A stretch of DNA of 64,000 nt from Hyphomonas sp. (GCA_016124495.1 WGNP01000007.1:205586-269585); one strand, 5' to 3'; positions 53,241 to 62,090 are shown, counted from the stretch's first letter. Notes: generated from the sequence alone by a model not told the origin. Translations and numbers: made by a program.

Positions 53241-54260
53241 ATGCAGCAGAGGCGCGTCCTGGTTACTGGCGGATCGGGGTTTATTGGCCGGCGGGTCGTC
53301 AGCCGCTTCCTGAGCGAAGGAGACGATGTCGCCTCTTTTGCCCTGCCCGGAGAAGCGCTGCCTGCCGACTGGGAAGGCAGGGTCGCTGCGCGTTCGGGAA
53401 ATCTCCTCGAGCCAGCAAGCCTGGCCGCGGCCTTTGAGGACCGCGATCTTGTGATCCATCTGGCGGGGCTGGTCGGACATGGCGGCGACTATGACCTCCA
53501 GTGGCGTATCTTCGTTGATGGCACACACCATGTCTGCGAGGCGGCTGGCGGCGCAGGTTCGCGGCTCGTCGTTGCGACTTCGATTGCGGTCTACGGCACG
53601 CACATCCAGACACGCGTATGCGATGAGGAGGCCGGTCACGGGCCCTGGGCGGGGGCCTATGGCCGGGCCAAGCAGGGCCAGGAAGCTACCGCGCTGGAGG
53701 CGGCCTCAAGACTGTCACTGCCCCTCACGCTCATACGTCCGGCAAACGTCTATGGGCTCGGCGGCGGCGGGGCCTGGGGCAACCGGCTGATCGAGGCAAT
53801 CCGGGCGTCCGGCGGCGCGCTGATCGGCGAAGCGGATACGAACAATGCCGGACTGACGCATGTCGACAATCTGGCGGATGCGATTTTCCTTGCGGGCACG
53901 CACCCGGCCGCGATCGGACGCACCTATAATGTCTGCGACGGCGAAGACGTGACCTGGGCCCGCTTCATGACCGACATGGCCGCCCTCGCGGGCCGGCCGC
54001 GCCCGCCGCTCTATCCGCTGCAGGACGTCCTCGATCTGGTGAACGCCAATGAAAGCCCCGCCGAGCTGGCAGGCCCGGAAAATGCGGCCCTGCCTTTCAT
54101 GGAGGGGGTCAATCTCGTTGGCTTTGATAACCGCTTCCCGAACGCGCGGATCCGCCGCGAGCTCGGCTGGACGCCGCAGATCCGCTATCCTGAAGCCCTG
54201 GAACAGATGCGGCGATCAATCCCGGCCGCGGCCATTCCAGGTTCCGGCGAACGGGCTTAG
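53241..54260 (+). CDS. NAD-dependent epimerase/dehydratase (extended SDR)
   Basis: 339 residues. Nucleotide fold RVLVTGGSGFIGRRVVSRFL, then VIHLAGLVGHG, Ser in VVATSIAVYG and the Tyr-Lys pair in GAYGRAKQGQE; HVDNLADAIFLA follows. This subgroup includes nucleotide-sugar epimerases and 3-beta-hydroxysteroid dehydrogenase-like enzymes; the setting fits a catabolic dehydrogenase better. ATG 53241 has a perfect GGAGGT 5 bp upstream, which decides it over ATG 53217. The TetR gene follows 9 bp later. Confidence 0.88.
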   Translation: MQQRRVLVTGGSGFIGRRVVSRFLSEGDDVASFALPGEALPADWEGRVAARSGNLLEPASLAAAFEDRDLVIHLAGLVGHGGDYDLQWRIFVDGTHHVCEAAGGAGSRLVVATSIAVYGTHIQTRVCDEEAGHGPWAGAYGRAKQGQEATALEAASRLSLPLTLIRPANVYGLGGGGAWGNRLIEAIRASGGALIGEADTNNAGLTHVDNLADAIFLAGTHPAAIGRTYNVCDGEDVTWARFMTDMAALAGRPRPPLYPLQDVLDLVNANESPAELAGPENAALPFMEGVNLVGFDNRFPNARIRRELGWTPQIRYPEALEQMRRSIPAAAIPGSGERA

Positions 54261-54269
54261 ACTCGCGCC

Positions 54270-54911
54270 ATGCCCGACACCGAAAAACCTCCCGCCCGCC
54301 GAACCCAGGCCGATCGCGCCCGCGCCACGCGCGAGCGCATCCTGAAGGCGGCGCATGATACGCTGATGGCCCGCGGCTATGCCGGGGCATCGACCTGGGC
54401 AGTGTGCGAAACCGGTGGCTTTTCGAAAGGCACGCTGCTGCATCATTTCCGGCAGCGCACGGATCTTTTTGGCGCGCTGATCGTGGATCTCGGTCTGCGC
54501 AGCCTTGCCTCGCTCGACGCAGCCATGCTGACGGCCGCGCCGGGCCAGAAAATTGATGTCTTCCTGGGCTGGCTCTGGTCGACGCTTGAGGGTGACTTCT
54601 TCGTCGTGGGCCTGGAAGTGTTGACCGCCGCGCGGACCGAGCCGGAACTCGGCGAAGCGATCCGGCAAGGGGCCGACGAGCTTTCAAGACTTCTGGACGC
54701 GTTCATCGGCAGCGCGCTTGAAGATGTCCCGGCGGGTTCAGCCGATCTCGTCAGGAGCGCGCTCCAGACATCGGTGCATCTGGTGCGGGGGATCGGGCTC
54801 GATCTGTCCATAGGCGGCGATCTGAGTACGCACCGCGCGCGCTTCGACACCTGGTCGCACACCGTGCGCGTGCTCGCCTCAGGCTCGCTCGCGCCGCCGC
54901 ACGAGCGGTAA
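54270..54911 (+). CDS. TetR-family transcriptional regulator (second)
   Basis: 213 residues. Helix-turn-helix RERILKAAHDTLMARGYAGASTWAVCETGGFSKGTLLHHFRQRTDL; helical ligand domain after. It is 9 bp downstream of the epimerase gene and just upstream of regulon site 4. It could therefore be an alternative or additional binder of the shared 18-bp operators; sequence alone does not say which TetR it is. Confidence 0.9.
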   Translation: MPDTEKPPARRTQADRARATRERILKAAHDTLMARGYAGASTWAVCETGGFSKGTLLHHFRQRTDLFGALIVDLGLRSLASLDAAMLTAAPGQKIDVFLGWLWSTLEGDFFVVGLEVLTAARTEPELGEAIRQGADELSRLLDAFIGSALEDVPAGSADLVRSALQTSVHLVRGIGLDLSIGGDLSTHRARFDTWSHTVRVLASGSLAPPHER

Positions 54912-54931
54912 TTTCAAGACAGGCCTTGAAG

Positions 54932-54949
54932 ACTGAACATTTGTATAGT
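54932..54949. promoter_or_regulatory. Regulon operator copy 4 (PhyH operon promoter)
   Basis: ACTGAACATTTGTATAGT is the exact inverse complement of the site at 46682-46699, over 8 kb away. It lies 54 bp ahead of the PhyH gene, first of the three-gene PhyH-CocE-ligase operon. Confidence 0.7.
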
Positions 54950-55002
54950 TTCTTCGATCGAAGAGCGCATCATGCCGAATGCGCCGGATCGGGGAAGACG
55001 CC

Positions 55003-56055
55003 ATGCAAACGCACGCATCACCGCTGGCCGCAGCCGACATCCGGACCTGGAGGGATGAGGGCGTCCTGATCCTGCCTGGCTTCTTCAGCGCCGAAGAACT
55101 CGAAAAACCCCACGAAGACTTTCAGACGATCTACGAGATGCTGCCGCCGGCGGTGCGAAAACCGACGGCAGAGGCCGGCGATACGGCCGAGACGGCGAAG
55201 TTCCATGTCGACCAGCTGGAGGCGATCCGGCCGCTGCCGTCACTGGGTGCTCCGGACCTCAACCTGCTGGCCGCGCATCCGCGGCTGATCCAGGCCGTGC
55301 AGTCGCTGCTCGGAACCGACGACGTCTTCCTCTACACGTCCTATGCGTGGCGCAAGGATGCCGGCCAGACCAATTACGCCCAGCCCTTTCACCGGGATTA
55401 TCCGACCCATCAGCTGCTTGTGCCGCCGGACCGGCCGGAACACGGCGCCGTGCTGATGTTCATCTACCTCACGGATGTGGACCTCGGTAACGGCGCGCTC
55501 GCCTATGTCCGCAACTCAGAGGCGCGCCGGTTCGGTATCGAGGCCGGCCAGCCCTGCAGCGAAGGGCAGACGGAGCTTGCGAGAGGCGAACGCCGCGCGG
55601 TCGGCCCGCGCGGCACGGTGCTGCTCTATTCAGGCGAAACCTTTCACCGCGGCACGGACCTGACAGAGCCAGGCGCCTGCCGGCATGTGGTGGGTGCCGG
55701 ATACCGGCGCAGCGATATGCCCTGGATCGGTCCGCGCCGGGGCGATTTCCATCCCGTGCTGCGGATCTGGCGCGACATCATGGAGATGGCCAGTCCAGAA
55801 CAGTTGTCCGCCTACGGTGTACCAAGACCCGGTAACCCTTACTGGACCGAACGCACGATCAGAGGGGTCGAGGCAAGGTTTCCGCGCTGGAACTCTGACC
55901 CCTGGCGTATCGCTGCAGGACTTGCTGCCAGGTCGGCTGTACCGCCTCCCGAGACGTTCCAGTGGCCATCGGTCACAGAGGTCGGCGGCGCCGACATTGA
56001 CGCCTTTATATCGCGGGCGCGGCAGAAAGCGCGCGCAAGGAAAGCCGGCCAATGA
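55003..56055 (+). CDS. Phytanoyl-CoA dioxygenase (PhyH) family protein
   Basis: 350 residues. It has the double-stranded beta-helix of Fe(II)/2-oxoglutarate oxygenases: the metal pair His-x-Asp in FHRDYPTH, a distal His in GETFHRGTDL, and a later Arg (GAGYRRSD) suited to 2-oxoglutarate. It should hydroxylate a hydrophobic substrate. ATG 55003 follows GGGGAAG; ATG 54979 is also in frame. The stop overlaps the CocE start in ATGA. Confidence 0.88.
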   Translation: MQTHASPLAAADIRTWRDEGVLILPGFFSAEELEKPHEDFQTIYEMLPPAVRKPTAEAGDTAETAKFHVDQLEAIRPLPSLGAPDLNLLAAHPRLIQAVQSLLGTDDVFLYTSYAWRKDAGQTNYAQPFHRDYPTHQLLVPPDRPEHGAVLMFIYLTDVDLGNGALAYVRNSEARRFGIEAGQPCSEGQTELARGERRAVGPRGTVLLYSGETFHRGTDLTEPGACRHVVGAGYRRSDMPWIGPRRGDFHPVLRIWRDIMEMASPEQLSAYGVPRPGNPYWTERTIRGVEARFPRWNSDPWRIAAGLAARSAVPPPETFQWPSVTEVGGADIDAFISRARQKARARKAGQ

Positions 56056-57950
56056 ACGCCTGGAAATCCGGTCCAGGGGTTTATGAGGGTTACACCTCGG
56101 AGGTCGCGAACGGCTATGAACGCAGGTCGATCTATGTTGCGGTCGATGACGGCTGCCGGATTGCCATCGACATAGTGCGGCCGTGCCTCGATGGCGAAGT
56201 CCTCGAAGGCCCTCTGCCGACAATCGTTCAGGCGACGGGATACAGGCGGGCCTACTTCTTCGGCGAGACCGATCTGGCGCTCAGCGGTGACCAGCCCGCC
56301 TGGAAAAAGCTCAAAGTCGGCGACCTCGTCACCGGCTATGAGAAAAGCCTCCTCGCCAAACGGCTGCTCGACCATGGATACAACCTCGTCTGCATTGATC
56401 TTCGCGGCACAGGCGCATCCTTCGGGCAGGGCTCGAACCTGATGTGGCGCAACAGCGCCGACATTGCCTTCATTATAGACTGGATCGCCGCACAGGACTG
56501 GTCGACGGACAGGATCGGCATGATCGGTATTTCCTGGGAGGGAACGATCCAGCTGACGACGGCGGCCTACCATCCGCGTCACCTGACCGCCATCGCCCCG
56601 ATGGCCACGTCGCAGGGTTTCTCCGCCGTCTGCGACGGTGGGCTCTACCTGCATGGATTCTACTCGGTCGACTGGGCGGGCATGGTTGCCAACCAGCAGG
56701 GACAGGCGCCTGCCCTGCCCGTTGATGGCAATGAGGGTCCGCGCCTTATGGAAGAAGCTGTCCTGCAACGTCGCCCTCGGTCCCTGCCGAAAGACACGCC
56801 GGACCCGATCTCGCTGATGAAGATGGTCCGAGAGCCTATGCTTCACGCCGTGCGCCAGCACGCCCCTGCCCCGCCGCTGCCCGAACTCGGGCCGCTGGGT
56901 GACAGCCTCGATGAAACCGCACGCCTCAATGCGTCGGGTACGGCAATCCTGCTGGTCAGCGGGTGGTGGGATATCAGTTTCAACGGGCACATCCTGGATT
57001 TCTACAGGGCACTGACGGTTCCGAAACGGCTCCTGATGGGACCGTGGAACCATCTGGGTCCGCAAGTCTCCTATATCGAGCAACACCGCTGGTTTGATTA
57101 CTGGCTGAAGGATATCGACAACGCGATTCTGTCGGAGGCGCCTTTCTGCTTCGCTGAAGTCGATACGTTTGGCCATGAACGTTGGTTCAGCGCCGAGACG
57201 TATCCGCTGCCCGAGAGCCGCAAGCAGCGCCTCGACCTTGGCAGCGAGGGCAACCTTGTCCGGCCGGGAACCGCAAGCAAGGCCGAGCTGACTTACAACG
57301 TCGACTATGGGGTCACGCTGGGTGACCATAGCCGGTCCCGTTTCTTCTTTCGCAGCGACAAGCGCATTTCGCCTCCGGACCTGAACCGCCGGTCGCGGCG
57401 TTGCCTCGCATTCCTCACAGAGCCCTTCAGGGACGGCGCGCGCCTCAACGGCCGTCCCGAGCTTTTTGCTTACCTGAAGACGACGGGCCGGTCTGGCGCG
57501 CTCATCGCGACGCTGGAGGAAATCCTCATTGATGGCCGGGCCCATTACATCACCGAGGGCTGGCTGAACTTCTTCCACCGACAGATCTCAGACAGTCCGC
57601 GCCCGCATGACGGGCGCGCGTTCCATAGCCAGTCGGCGCGCGATCTGAAGGACGTGCCCCCGGGCGAGGTGATGGAGGTCGCTCTTGAATTCTATCCGGT
57701 CGCCTGGCGGCTGCAGCCCGGAAGCCGGGTCAGACTGACCCTCGCCGGCGCGGATGCGGACAACCTGTTCGTCCTTCCCGAAACCCCCGCTCCGACACTG
57801 ACGCTTCTGACCGGCGGCGAGCCGGCAAGCTGCCTCTACTTGCCTCTGATTGATGAATGTCTTCCACAAAGCGCCGCTCATGATCCTGGACCCCGGTTTG
57901 AAGGGCGCCATGCTGCGGCATTCCACTACTTGGAGCGCAATGATGTCTGA
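56052..57950 (+). CDS. CocE/NonD-family hydrolase (X-Pro dipeptidase/esterase type)
   Basis: 632 residues. The nucleophile elbow is MIGISWEGTIQL (Ser in GISWEG); LRGTGASFG and a tail beta-sandwich (EVALEFYPVAWRLQPGSRVRLTLAGAD) match the CocE group. These enzymes cleave esters, amides or X-Pro peptides. With PhyH ahead and an AMP ligase behind in one operon, ester cleavage releasing an acid for CoA activation is likely. No signal peptide. Confidence 0.9.
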   Translation: MNAWKSGPGVYEGYTSEVANGYERRSIYVAVDDGCRIAIDIVRPCLDGEVLEGPLPTIVQATGYRRAYFFGETDLALSGDQPAWKKLKVGDLVTGYEKSLLAKRLLDHGYNLVCIDLRGTGASFGQGSNLMWRNSADIAFIIDWIAAQDWSTDRIGMIGISWEGTIQLTTAAYHPRHLTAIAPMATSQGFSAVCDGGLYLHGFYSVDWAGMVANQQGQAPALPVDGNEGPRLMEEAVLQRRPRSLPKDTPDPISLMKMVREPMLHAVRQHAPAPPLPELGPLGDSLDETARLNASGTAILLVSGWWDISFNGHILDFYRALTVPKRLLMGPWNHLGPQVSYIEQHRWFDYWLKDIDNAILSEAPFCFAEVDTFGHERWFSAETYPLPESRKQRLDLGSEGNLVRPGTASKAELTYNVDYGVTLGDHSRSRFFFRSDKRISPPDLNRRSRRCLAFLTEPFRDGARLNGRPELFAYLKTTGRSGALIATLEEILIDGRAHYITEGWLNFFHRQISDSPRPHDGRAFHSQSARDLKDVPPGEVMEVALEFYPVAWRLQPGSRVRLTLAGADADNLFVLPETPAPTLTLLTGGEPASCLYLPLIDECLPQSAAHDPGPRFEGRHAAAFHYLERNDV

Positions 57951-59544
57951 TCTGATCAAGTCGGCTTCGATAAGCTACGCGGATGTCTTCGACCTTGTCG
58001 CAGCAACCGTTGATCCTGGCTCGCCCGCCGTCATCTGCGACGGCGAGCAGACCGACTGGCAATCCTTTCACGCAAGATCTGACGCTCTTGCAGGTGCCCT
58101 CTTGCGGCGCGGACTCGCCCCAAGCTCAAAAGTGGCGCTCTATATGCGCAATGGAGCTGACTACCTCATCGCCTTCGCGGCCTGTTTCAAAGCGCGCCTG
58201 GTTTCGGTCAATATCAATTACCGGTATGGCCCTGGAGAGCTGAGCTACCTTCTGAGCAACGCCGATGCCGAAGCGGTGATCTTTGACGCCGAGTTTTCCG
58301 GCACCCTCGAGAAGGCGAACTCCTCAACTTTGAAGCTGAAGATATCTGCCCGCGGCTCGGCACCTGAAGCAGAAGCAATCGAGAAACTTTATGCGGAAGC
58401 TCCGCAGCCGTTGCCAGGGGGCCGCAGCGGTGACGACATCTTCCTTCTCTACACAGGCGGAACCACCGGAATGCCGAAGGGCGTAATGTGGCCGTCGCAA
58501 TCCATGTGGGAAGCGCTCGCGTCGGCGCGCCGCGCGGGGCTGAACGATCCGTCAGCGATGACACTCGAGGCGCTCGCGGTGCTCCTGCGAGGCAGCAAGA
58601 CACAGCCAGCATACTTTATAGCGCCGCCGGTGATGCACGGCACAGGACTGTTCTCTGCGGTCAGCGTCCTGTCACGCGGCGGAGCCGTAGTCTGCAGCGC
58701 CGCAAAAAGCTTCGACGCAACCGCGGCGCTCCGCGCGATTGAAGCGCACCGATGCTCCGGTGTGGTCATCGTCGGAGATGCGTTTGCCCGCCCGATCGTC
58801 GACGCGCTAGACGCGGCACCCGGCGCATTTGAACTCACGTGCGTTGAAGCCATCGTCTCGAGCGGAATGATGTGGAGCCATGAAGCAAAGCAGGGACTTC
58901 TGAAGCACATGCCGCGAGCGGTGCTCTCAGATGGCCTTGGCGCAAGCGAGGCCTCCAGCATCGCCTTTTCAGTCACCACGAAGGACATCGTTCCGGAGGC
59001 AGCGCGGTTCTCGCCTGTCGACGTGATCGTTGTTGATCCTGAAACATTAGAACCGGTCGAAGCGGGTTCCGGAAAAATCGGCGTCATCGCCAAGGCCGGT
59101 GCCCTGCCCCTCGGCTATTACAAGGATCCGGAACGCACGGCATCGACCTACCGCATCATCGACGGCATCCGGCGCATGATCAGCGGCGACCACGCACGCC
59201 TCGAGGCGGATGGAACGATCACGCTGCTTGGCCGCGGCAATCACTGCATCAACACTGCGGGGGAGAAAGTCTACCCGGAAGAAGTCGAGGAAGTCCTGAA
59301 GCAGTTTCCGGGCATCATTGATGCCTTGGTCTTCGGGGAAACAGATCCACGGCTCGGACAGCGGGTCGTCGCTATTGTTTCGCGGAAAGCTGATACTGAC
59401 CATGAGGAACTAACGGCCTTCGCCCGGCATAAGCTCGCCGGATACAAGGTCCCGAAATCAATCAAGGTGGTGGATCAGGTACCCCGCGGCCCGAACGGAA
59501 AGGCCGACTACCCAAGTGCAAGGGGGCTGTTTTTGCAGAAATGA
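57943..59544 (+). CDS. AMP-forming acyl-CoA synthetase/ligase (second)
   Basis: 533 residues. Loop IFLLYTGGTTGMPKGVMW, GLGASEASSIAFS, hinge RMISGDHARLEADG and C-terminal PRGPNGKADYPSA with catalytic Lys. The wording of its motifs differs from the ligase at 46773, so it is not a duplicate. It should activate the acid freed by the CocE enzyme. ATG 57943 overlaps the CocE stop by 8 bp; ATG 57940 is equally possible. Confidence 0.92.
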   Translation: MSDLIKSASISYADVFDLVAATVDPGSPAVICDGEQTDWQSFHARSDALAGALLRRGLAPSSKVALYMRNGADYLIAFAACFKARLVSVNINYRYGPGELSYLLSNADAEAVIFDAEFSGTLEKANSSTLKLKISARGSAPEAEAIEKLYAEAPQPLPGGRSGDDIFLLYTGGTTGMPKGVMWPSQSMWEALASARRAGLNDPSAMTLEALAVLLRGSKTQPAYFIAPPVMHGTGLFSAVSVLSRGGAVVCSAAKSFDATAALRAIEAHRCSGVVIVGDAFARPIVDALDAAPGAFELTCVEAIVSSGMMWSHEAKQGLLKHMPRAVLSDGLGASEASSIAFSVTTKDIVPEAARFSPVDVIVVDPETLEPVEAGSGKIGVIAKAGALPLGYYKDPERTASTYRIIDGIRRMISGDHARLEADGTITLLGRGNHCINTAGEKVYPEEVEEVLKQFPGIIDALVFGETDPRLGQRVVAIVSRKADTDHEELTAFARHKLAGYKVPKSIKVVDQVPRGPNGKADYPSARGLFLQK

Positions 59545-59639
59545 CCTGCCGCAGGTTCTACAGACCAATGATTGTTTGGATCGAGCTGCCGTTCGAGGTG
59601 CGCCTGTCTCCAAATAAACAGCCCGGATCAGGGGGCTGG

Positions 59640-59659
59640 GTCACGGAGGATGGCTGCAT
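59640..59659 (+). repeat. Direct repeat copy A (19/20 with 62217-62236)
   Basis: GTC, one variable base, then CGGAGGATGGCTGCAT. The second copy is at 62217-62236, in the same orientation about 2.58 kb away. The sequences on either side differ, so the pair marks either two relics of one gene family or a recombination boundary. Confidence 0.6.
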
Positions 59660-59800
59660 GCATTGCGCTGGCGCCTTGCCGGTAGATTACCGCGTCGCGG
59701 TCCTGGCCATGCCTGGCTTCATCCGACATGCATGCCGGAGATGAACCACGCCCGCCTTACCCTTGCGGGGCGCGAAGTGCGCAGGCTTCTGGTGGCCAGC
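59640..59800 (+). pseudogene. Decayed C-terminal piece of a small CHC-type ORF family
   Basis: The frame reads TEDGCMHCAGALPVDYRVAVLA, then PGFIRHACRR, and after a stop MNHARLTLAGREVRRLLVASE. The Cys/His spacing recalls the C-terminal zinc-like part of small ORFs carried near mobile elements. The N-terminal counterpart of this family (WQERAAIMECDGGMTRPEAD) is present as a separate fragment at 62091. No intact start or full-length gene remains. The rest of 59545-59901 holds nothing clear. Confidence 0.4.
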
Positions 59801-59901
59801 GAGGTAATCCTGACGGATAATTGACGGAAAGTGGAACCGCGGTAACGCTTACGCAGGCTTCGGGTTAAGCGCGCCAATTAATATCAAACAAGGAACGCAT
59901 T

Positions 59902-60303
59902 ATGAAAAACTTCCGGTACATTATGCTCGTAACCTTATTCGGATCAGTCAGCCTGAATTCGCAAGCAGAGGCAAATCAATTTCACTGCAAGGTAACAAGC
60001 ACAGTTTCTTTGGAGACCGAGAGCGTTTCCAAGGACCCGCAAGGTGACTTGTTCGTAATCTTCGATTTCGATAAGAAACGTGCGGAGTATTGGACTGACA
60101 CCGGTGTACGTGGGAGCGCTGAGTTTTTGTCATCGCCCGGTCACTTTTGGTTTCAAAAAAGGTCCGAAACATCTCAAGGAACGATTGTAACTACTAATGT
60201 AACGATTTACCGCATAACGGGGGAGTTCGTCGATAAAGGTACCTTTATGGAAGGTACCTTTATGGATCGCGGTGTCTGCGAATTATACGAGCCGCATGGT
60301 TGA
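59902..60303 (+). CDS. Secreted hypothetical protein
   Basis: 133 residues with a signal peptide (MKNFRYIMLVTLFGSVSLNSQAEA). Two Cys residues, one early (FHCKV) and one near the end (GVCELYEP), could form a disulfide. No family is recognised. The gene is visibly AT-richer than its neighbours, suggesting recent transfer. AAGGAACG precedes the ATG by a few bases. Confidence 0.7.
   Translation: MKNFRYIMLVTLFGSVSLNSQAEANQFHCKVTSTVSLETESVSKDPQGDLFVIFDFDKKRAEYWTDTGVRGSAEFLSSPGHFWFQKRSETSQGTIVTTNVTIYRITGEFVDKGTFMEGTFMDRGVCELYEPHG
60236..60265 (+). repeat. Perfect 15-bp tandem duplication inside a coding sequence
   Basis: AAGGTACCTTTATGG occurs twice in a row. It keeps the frame and gives KGTFM-EGTFM in the secreted hypothetical protein, probably by a recent slippage event. 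Confidence 0.9.
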
Positions 60304-60339
60304 TGGAAATGTGTTTTAGCGGATCCGTGAACCGCCCCA

Positions 60340-60460
60340 GCAAACCCGAAGGCCGTTTGACGTGGCTCGGTTTGTCTGAACAGATCCCGGTCGCTCTATA
60401 AGTGGATCTCTGCCCTTCGCGTTATGCCGCAATCGGGATTGGCTGCTGCGCGTTGAAGTA
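60340..60460 (+). mobile_element. Possible IS3-type OrfA relic
   Basis: Two short frames read RLTWLGLSEQ and LYKWISALRVMPQSG, recalling the helix-turn-helix of IS3-family OrfA (GVSEQSLYKW), with an insertion between. The match is short and could be chance. The rest of 60304-60549 shows no gene. Confidence 0.3.
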
Positions 60461-60549
60461 GCCCCCGCTCACGAAATCTGGAACCTTCGCCGCACTGCCA
60501 GGCCAAACAGGAAAGCCATCACGATCCTAGGGGCCAGACTCGATCAGGA

Positions 60550-61005
60550 TTACAGCGGCTTGCCCATCTCAGTTGTCGCTGCCCAGCCAATCCGTTCATA
60601 GAGCGGCCGTCCTGCATCGGTTGCATGGAGGATGGCGTAGCTGATACCTCGACGCACGAACTCCTCGTCTGACGCCGCCATCAAGGCGCGCGCGACCCCT
60701 TGGCCTCGATGTTGCCGCTCGACGAAAACATTGAGAACATAGCCGCGCCTTGCATCCAGGGGGTGGGCTGGGTGCGGCGGCCAATCGATGATCATGAGGC
60801 CGACGGCGCCGATCGGCTCCCGATCCAACTCCGCGACAAAGCCGAAATACTCGCCTTGCGAGAGCTTTGGCCTGAGCCAGCGGCTGAACGGATCCCGCAT
60901 AGCCTTCAGTAGATCAACCGGCCTACCAGCCTCCTGGAACATCTTCTCCCTATGGCGGCAGATTAAGGTGAGATCGTCGGCATTGAGGGGACGCAAGTGC
61001 AGCAT
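60550..61005 (-). CDS. GNAT-family N-acetyltransferase
   Basis: 151 residues from ATG 61005 (GTG 61011 also open). Beta-4/alpha-3 acetyl-CoA site YVLNVFVERQHRGQGVARALM carries the Q/R-x-x-G-x-G/A motif, and the C-terminus LHATDAGRPLYERIGW is typical. The acceptor substrate is unknown. It stands alone amid element relics. Confidence 0.88.
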   Translation of the reverse strand: MLHLRPLNADDLTLICRHREKMFQEAGRPVDLLKAMRDPFSRWLRPKLSQGEYFGFVAELDREPIGAVGLMIIDWPPHPAHPLDARRGYVLNVFVERQHRGQGVARALMAASDEEFVRRGISYAILHATDAGRPLYERIGWAATTEMGKPL

Positions 61006-61032
61006 GCGCACATTAGTGGCACTCCCTCGTCG

Positions 61033-61190
61033 TCACGTCCAGAACGCGAGGGCTGCAGCGAGAGCCACACATGAGAGGTAGTTCCTGGCGAGCTTGTCAT
61101 ACCGGGTTGCCACCCGGCGGAAGTCCTTGAGGCGACAGAAAGCGTTCTTGATGAGGTGACGATCGTGGTAGCGGTCCTGCTGTCGGGGTT
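61033..61190 (-). mobile_element. IS5-family transposase C-terminal relic
   Basis: On the minus strand the frame reads DRHLIKNAFCRLKDFRRV, then ATRYDKLARNYLSCVALAA, ending at a stop at 61033-61035. This is the C-terminal signature of IS5-type DDE transposases, but Lys stands where Glu is usual (IEN becomes IKN). No full transposase and no clear terminal repeats were seen, so the element is dead. Confidence 0.75.
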
Positions 61191-61306
61191 CAATGTGGTG
61201 GGCGGCTATGCCTTCGGGCGTGAGCTTCGCCTTGTGAAGCCGTCCGTCGCAGAGAACCCCGCGGCCCAGCTCGCCAATATGCGCTGGCAGCGGCCCTGAT
61301 CCTACA

Positions 61307-61338
61307 CCCCGCTCCGGTAAACCCGGGGCGGGGTTTTT
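61307..61338 (+). terminator. Rho-independent terminator
   Basis: CCCCGCTCCGG (61307-61317) pairs with CCGGGGCGGGG (61323-61333), one G-T pair, followed by TTTTT (61334-61338). It probably ends a former plus-strand gene whose tail (AENPAAQLANMRWQRP, stop near 61300) survives just ahead; that host gene seems to have been cut by the IS5 relic. Confidence 0.7.
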
Positions 61339-61458
61339 CTTGGCATAACGGCATGCAACTAACGCTTAGGCCGCCGGGCAGGACAGGACGCAATTGTTGA
61401 CACAGAACCCGGGCGCTGGCCTCATGCCCAATAGGACTACACCGCACGGAGCACGCCC

Positions 61459-61950
61459 ATGAAGACCAGGTTTATCGTCGCAGCGCTCGCGCTTTCATCG
61501 TTCGCCATGTTCGGTAGCCCGGCGCTGGCGCAGGAGGATGCCTTGCAGAAAGCAGTTCAAGCCTACAATCAAGACGACGATGTCGAGGCCGTGAAATGGT
61601 ATCGCCTGAGCGCCGAGCAGGGTAACGCCAATGCGCAGTTCATGAACGGTTTAATGTACGATAGGGGCGAAGGCGTTCCGGAGAACGACGCTGAGGCTGT
61701 GAAATGGTATCGCTTGGCGGCTGAGCAGGGTGACGCCGAGGCTCAGTACAATCTCGGCAACAAGTACGCTAACGGCGAAGGCGTGCCGAAAGATTTAGTT
61801 CAGGCATACAGATGGTTTAACCTCGCCGCCGCGCAAGGCAACGAAGACGGCAAAGAGAACAAGGAGATCGCGCTACAGCAGATGACCCCTGCGCAGAAAG
61901 CGGAAGCCCGGAAGCTTTCATCCGAATGGAAACCTGTCGGCGATCGCTGA
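61459..61950 (+). CDS. Secreted Sel1-like repeat protein
   Basis: 163 residues. A signal peptide ends SPALA-QE. Sel1/TPR-type repeats follow: EAVKWYRLSAEQGNANAQ (about 50), EAVKWYRLAAEQGDAEAQYNLG (about 85) and QAYRWFNLAAAQGNEDG (about 115). Such proteins mediate protein contacts in the periplasm. No partner is visible nearby. 'Sel1' here has nothing to do with selenium. Confidence 0.88.
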   Translation: MKTRFIVAALALSSFAMFGSPALAQEDALQKAVQAYNQDDDVEAVKWYRLSAEQGNANAQFMNGLMYDRGEGVPENDAEAVKWYRLAAEQGDAEAQYNLGNKYANGEGVPKDLVQAYRWFNLAAAQGNEDGKENKEIALQQMTPAQKAEARKLSSEWKPVGDR

Positions 61951-62090
61951 GCATGACGCCCTACGCGCTGCAGAACTCGTAGGGTAATCATTTCATCCGT
62001 GAGCGGTAGGATTTCCGGGCTTCACAGGGTGTGCTTCTGTTTCACCGCAGAGCTGCAATCGCCCATCGGGATGCTCACGTCTCGCACTAG

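Noticed and set aside
55839..57578. 579-codon minus-strand frame
   Set aside because: Antisense to the PhyH and CocE genes, which carry clear catalytic motifs.
59541..59744. 67-codon frame starting at the ligase stop
   Set aside because: Only its last third resembles a known kind of protein; the start is not supported, so it is listed as a relic.
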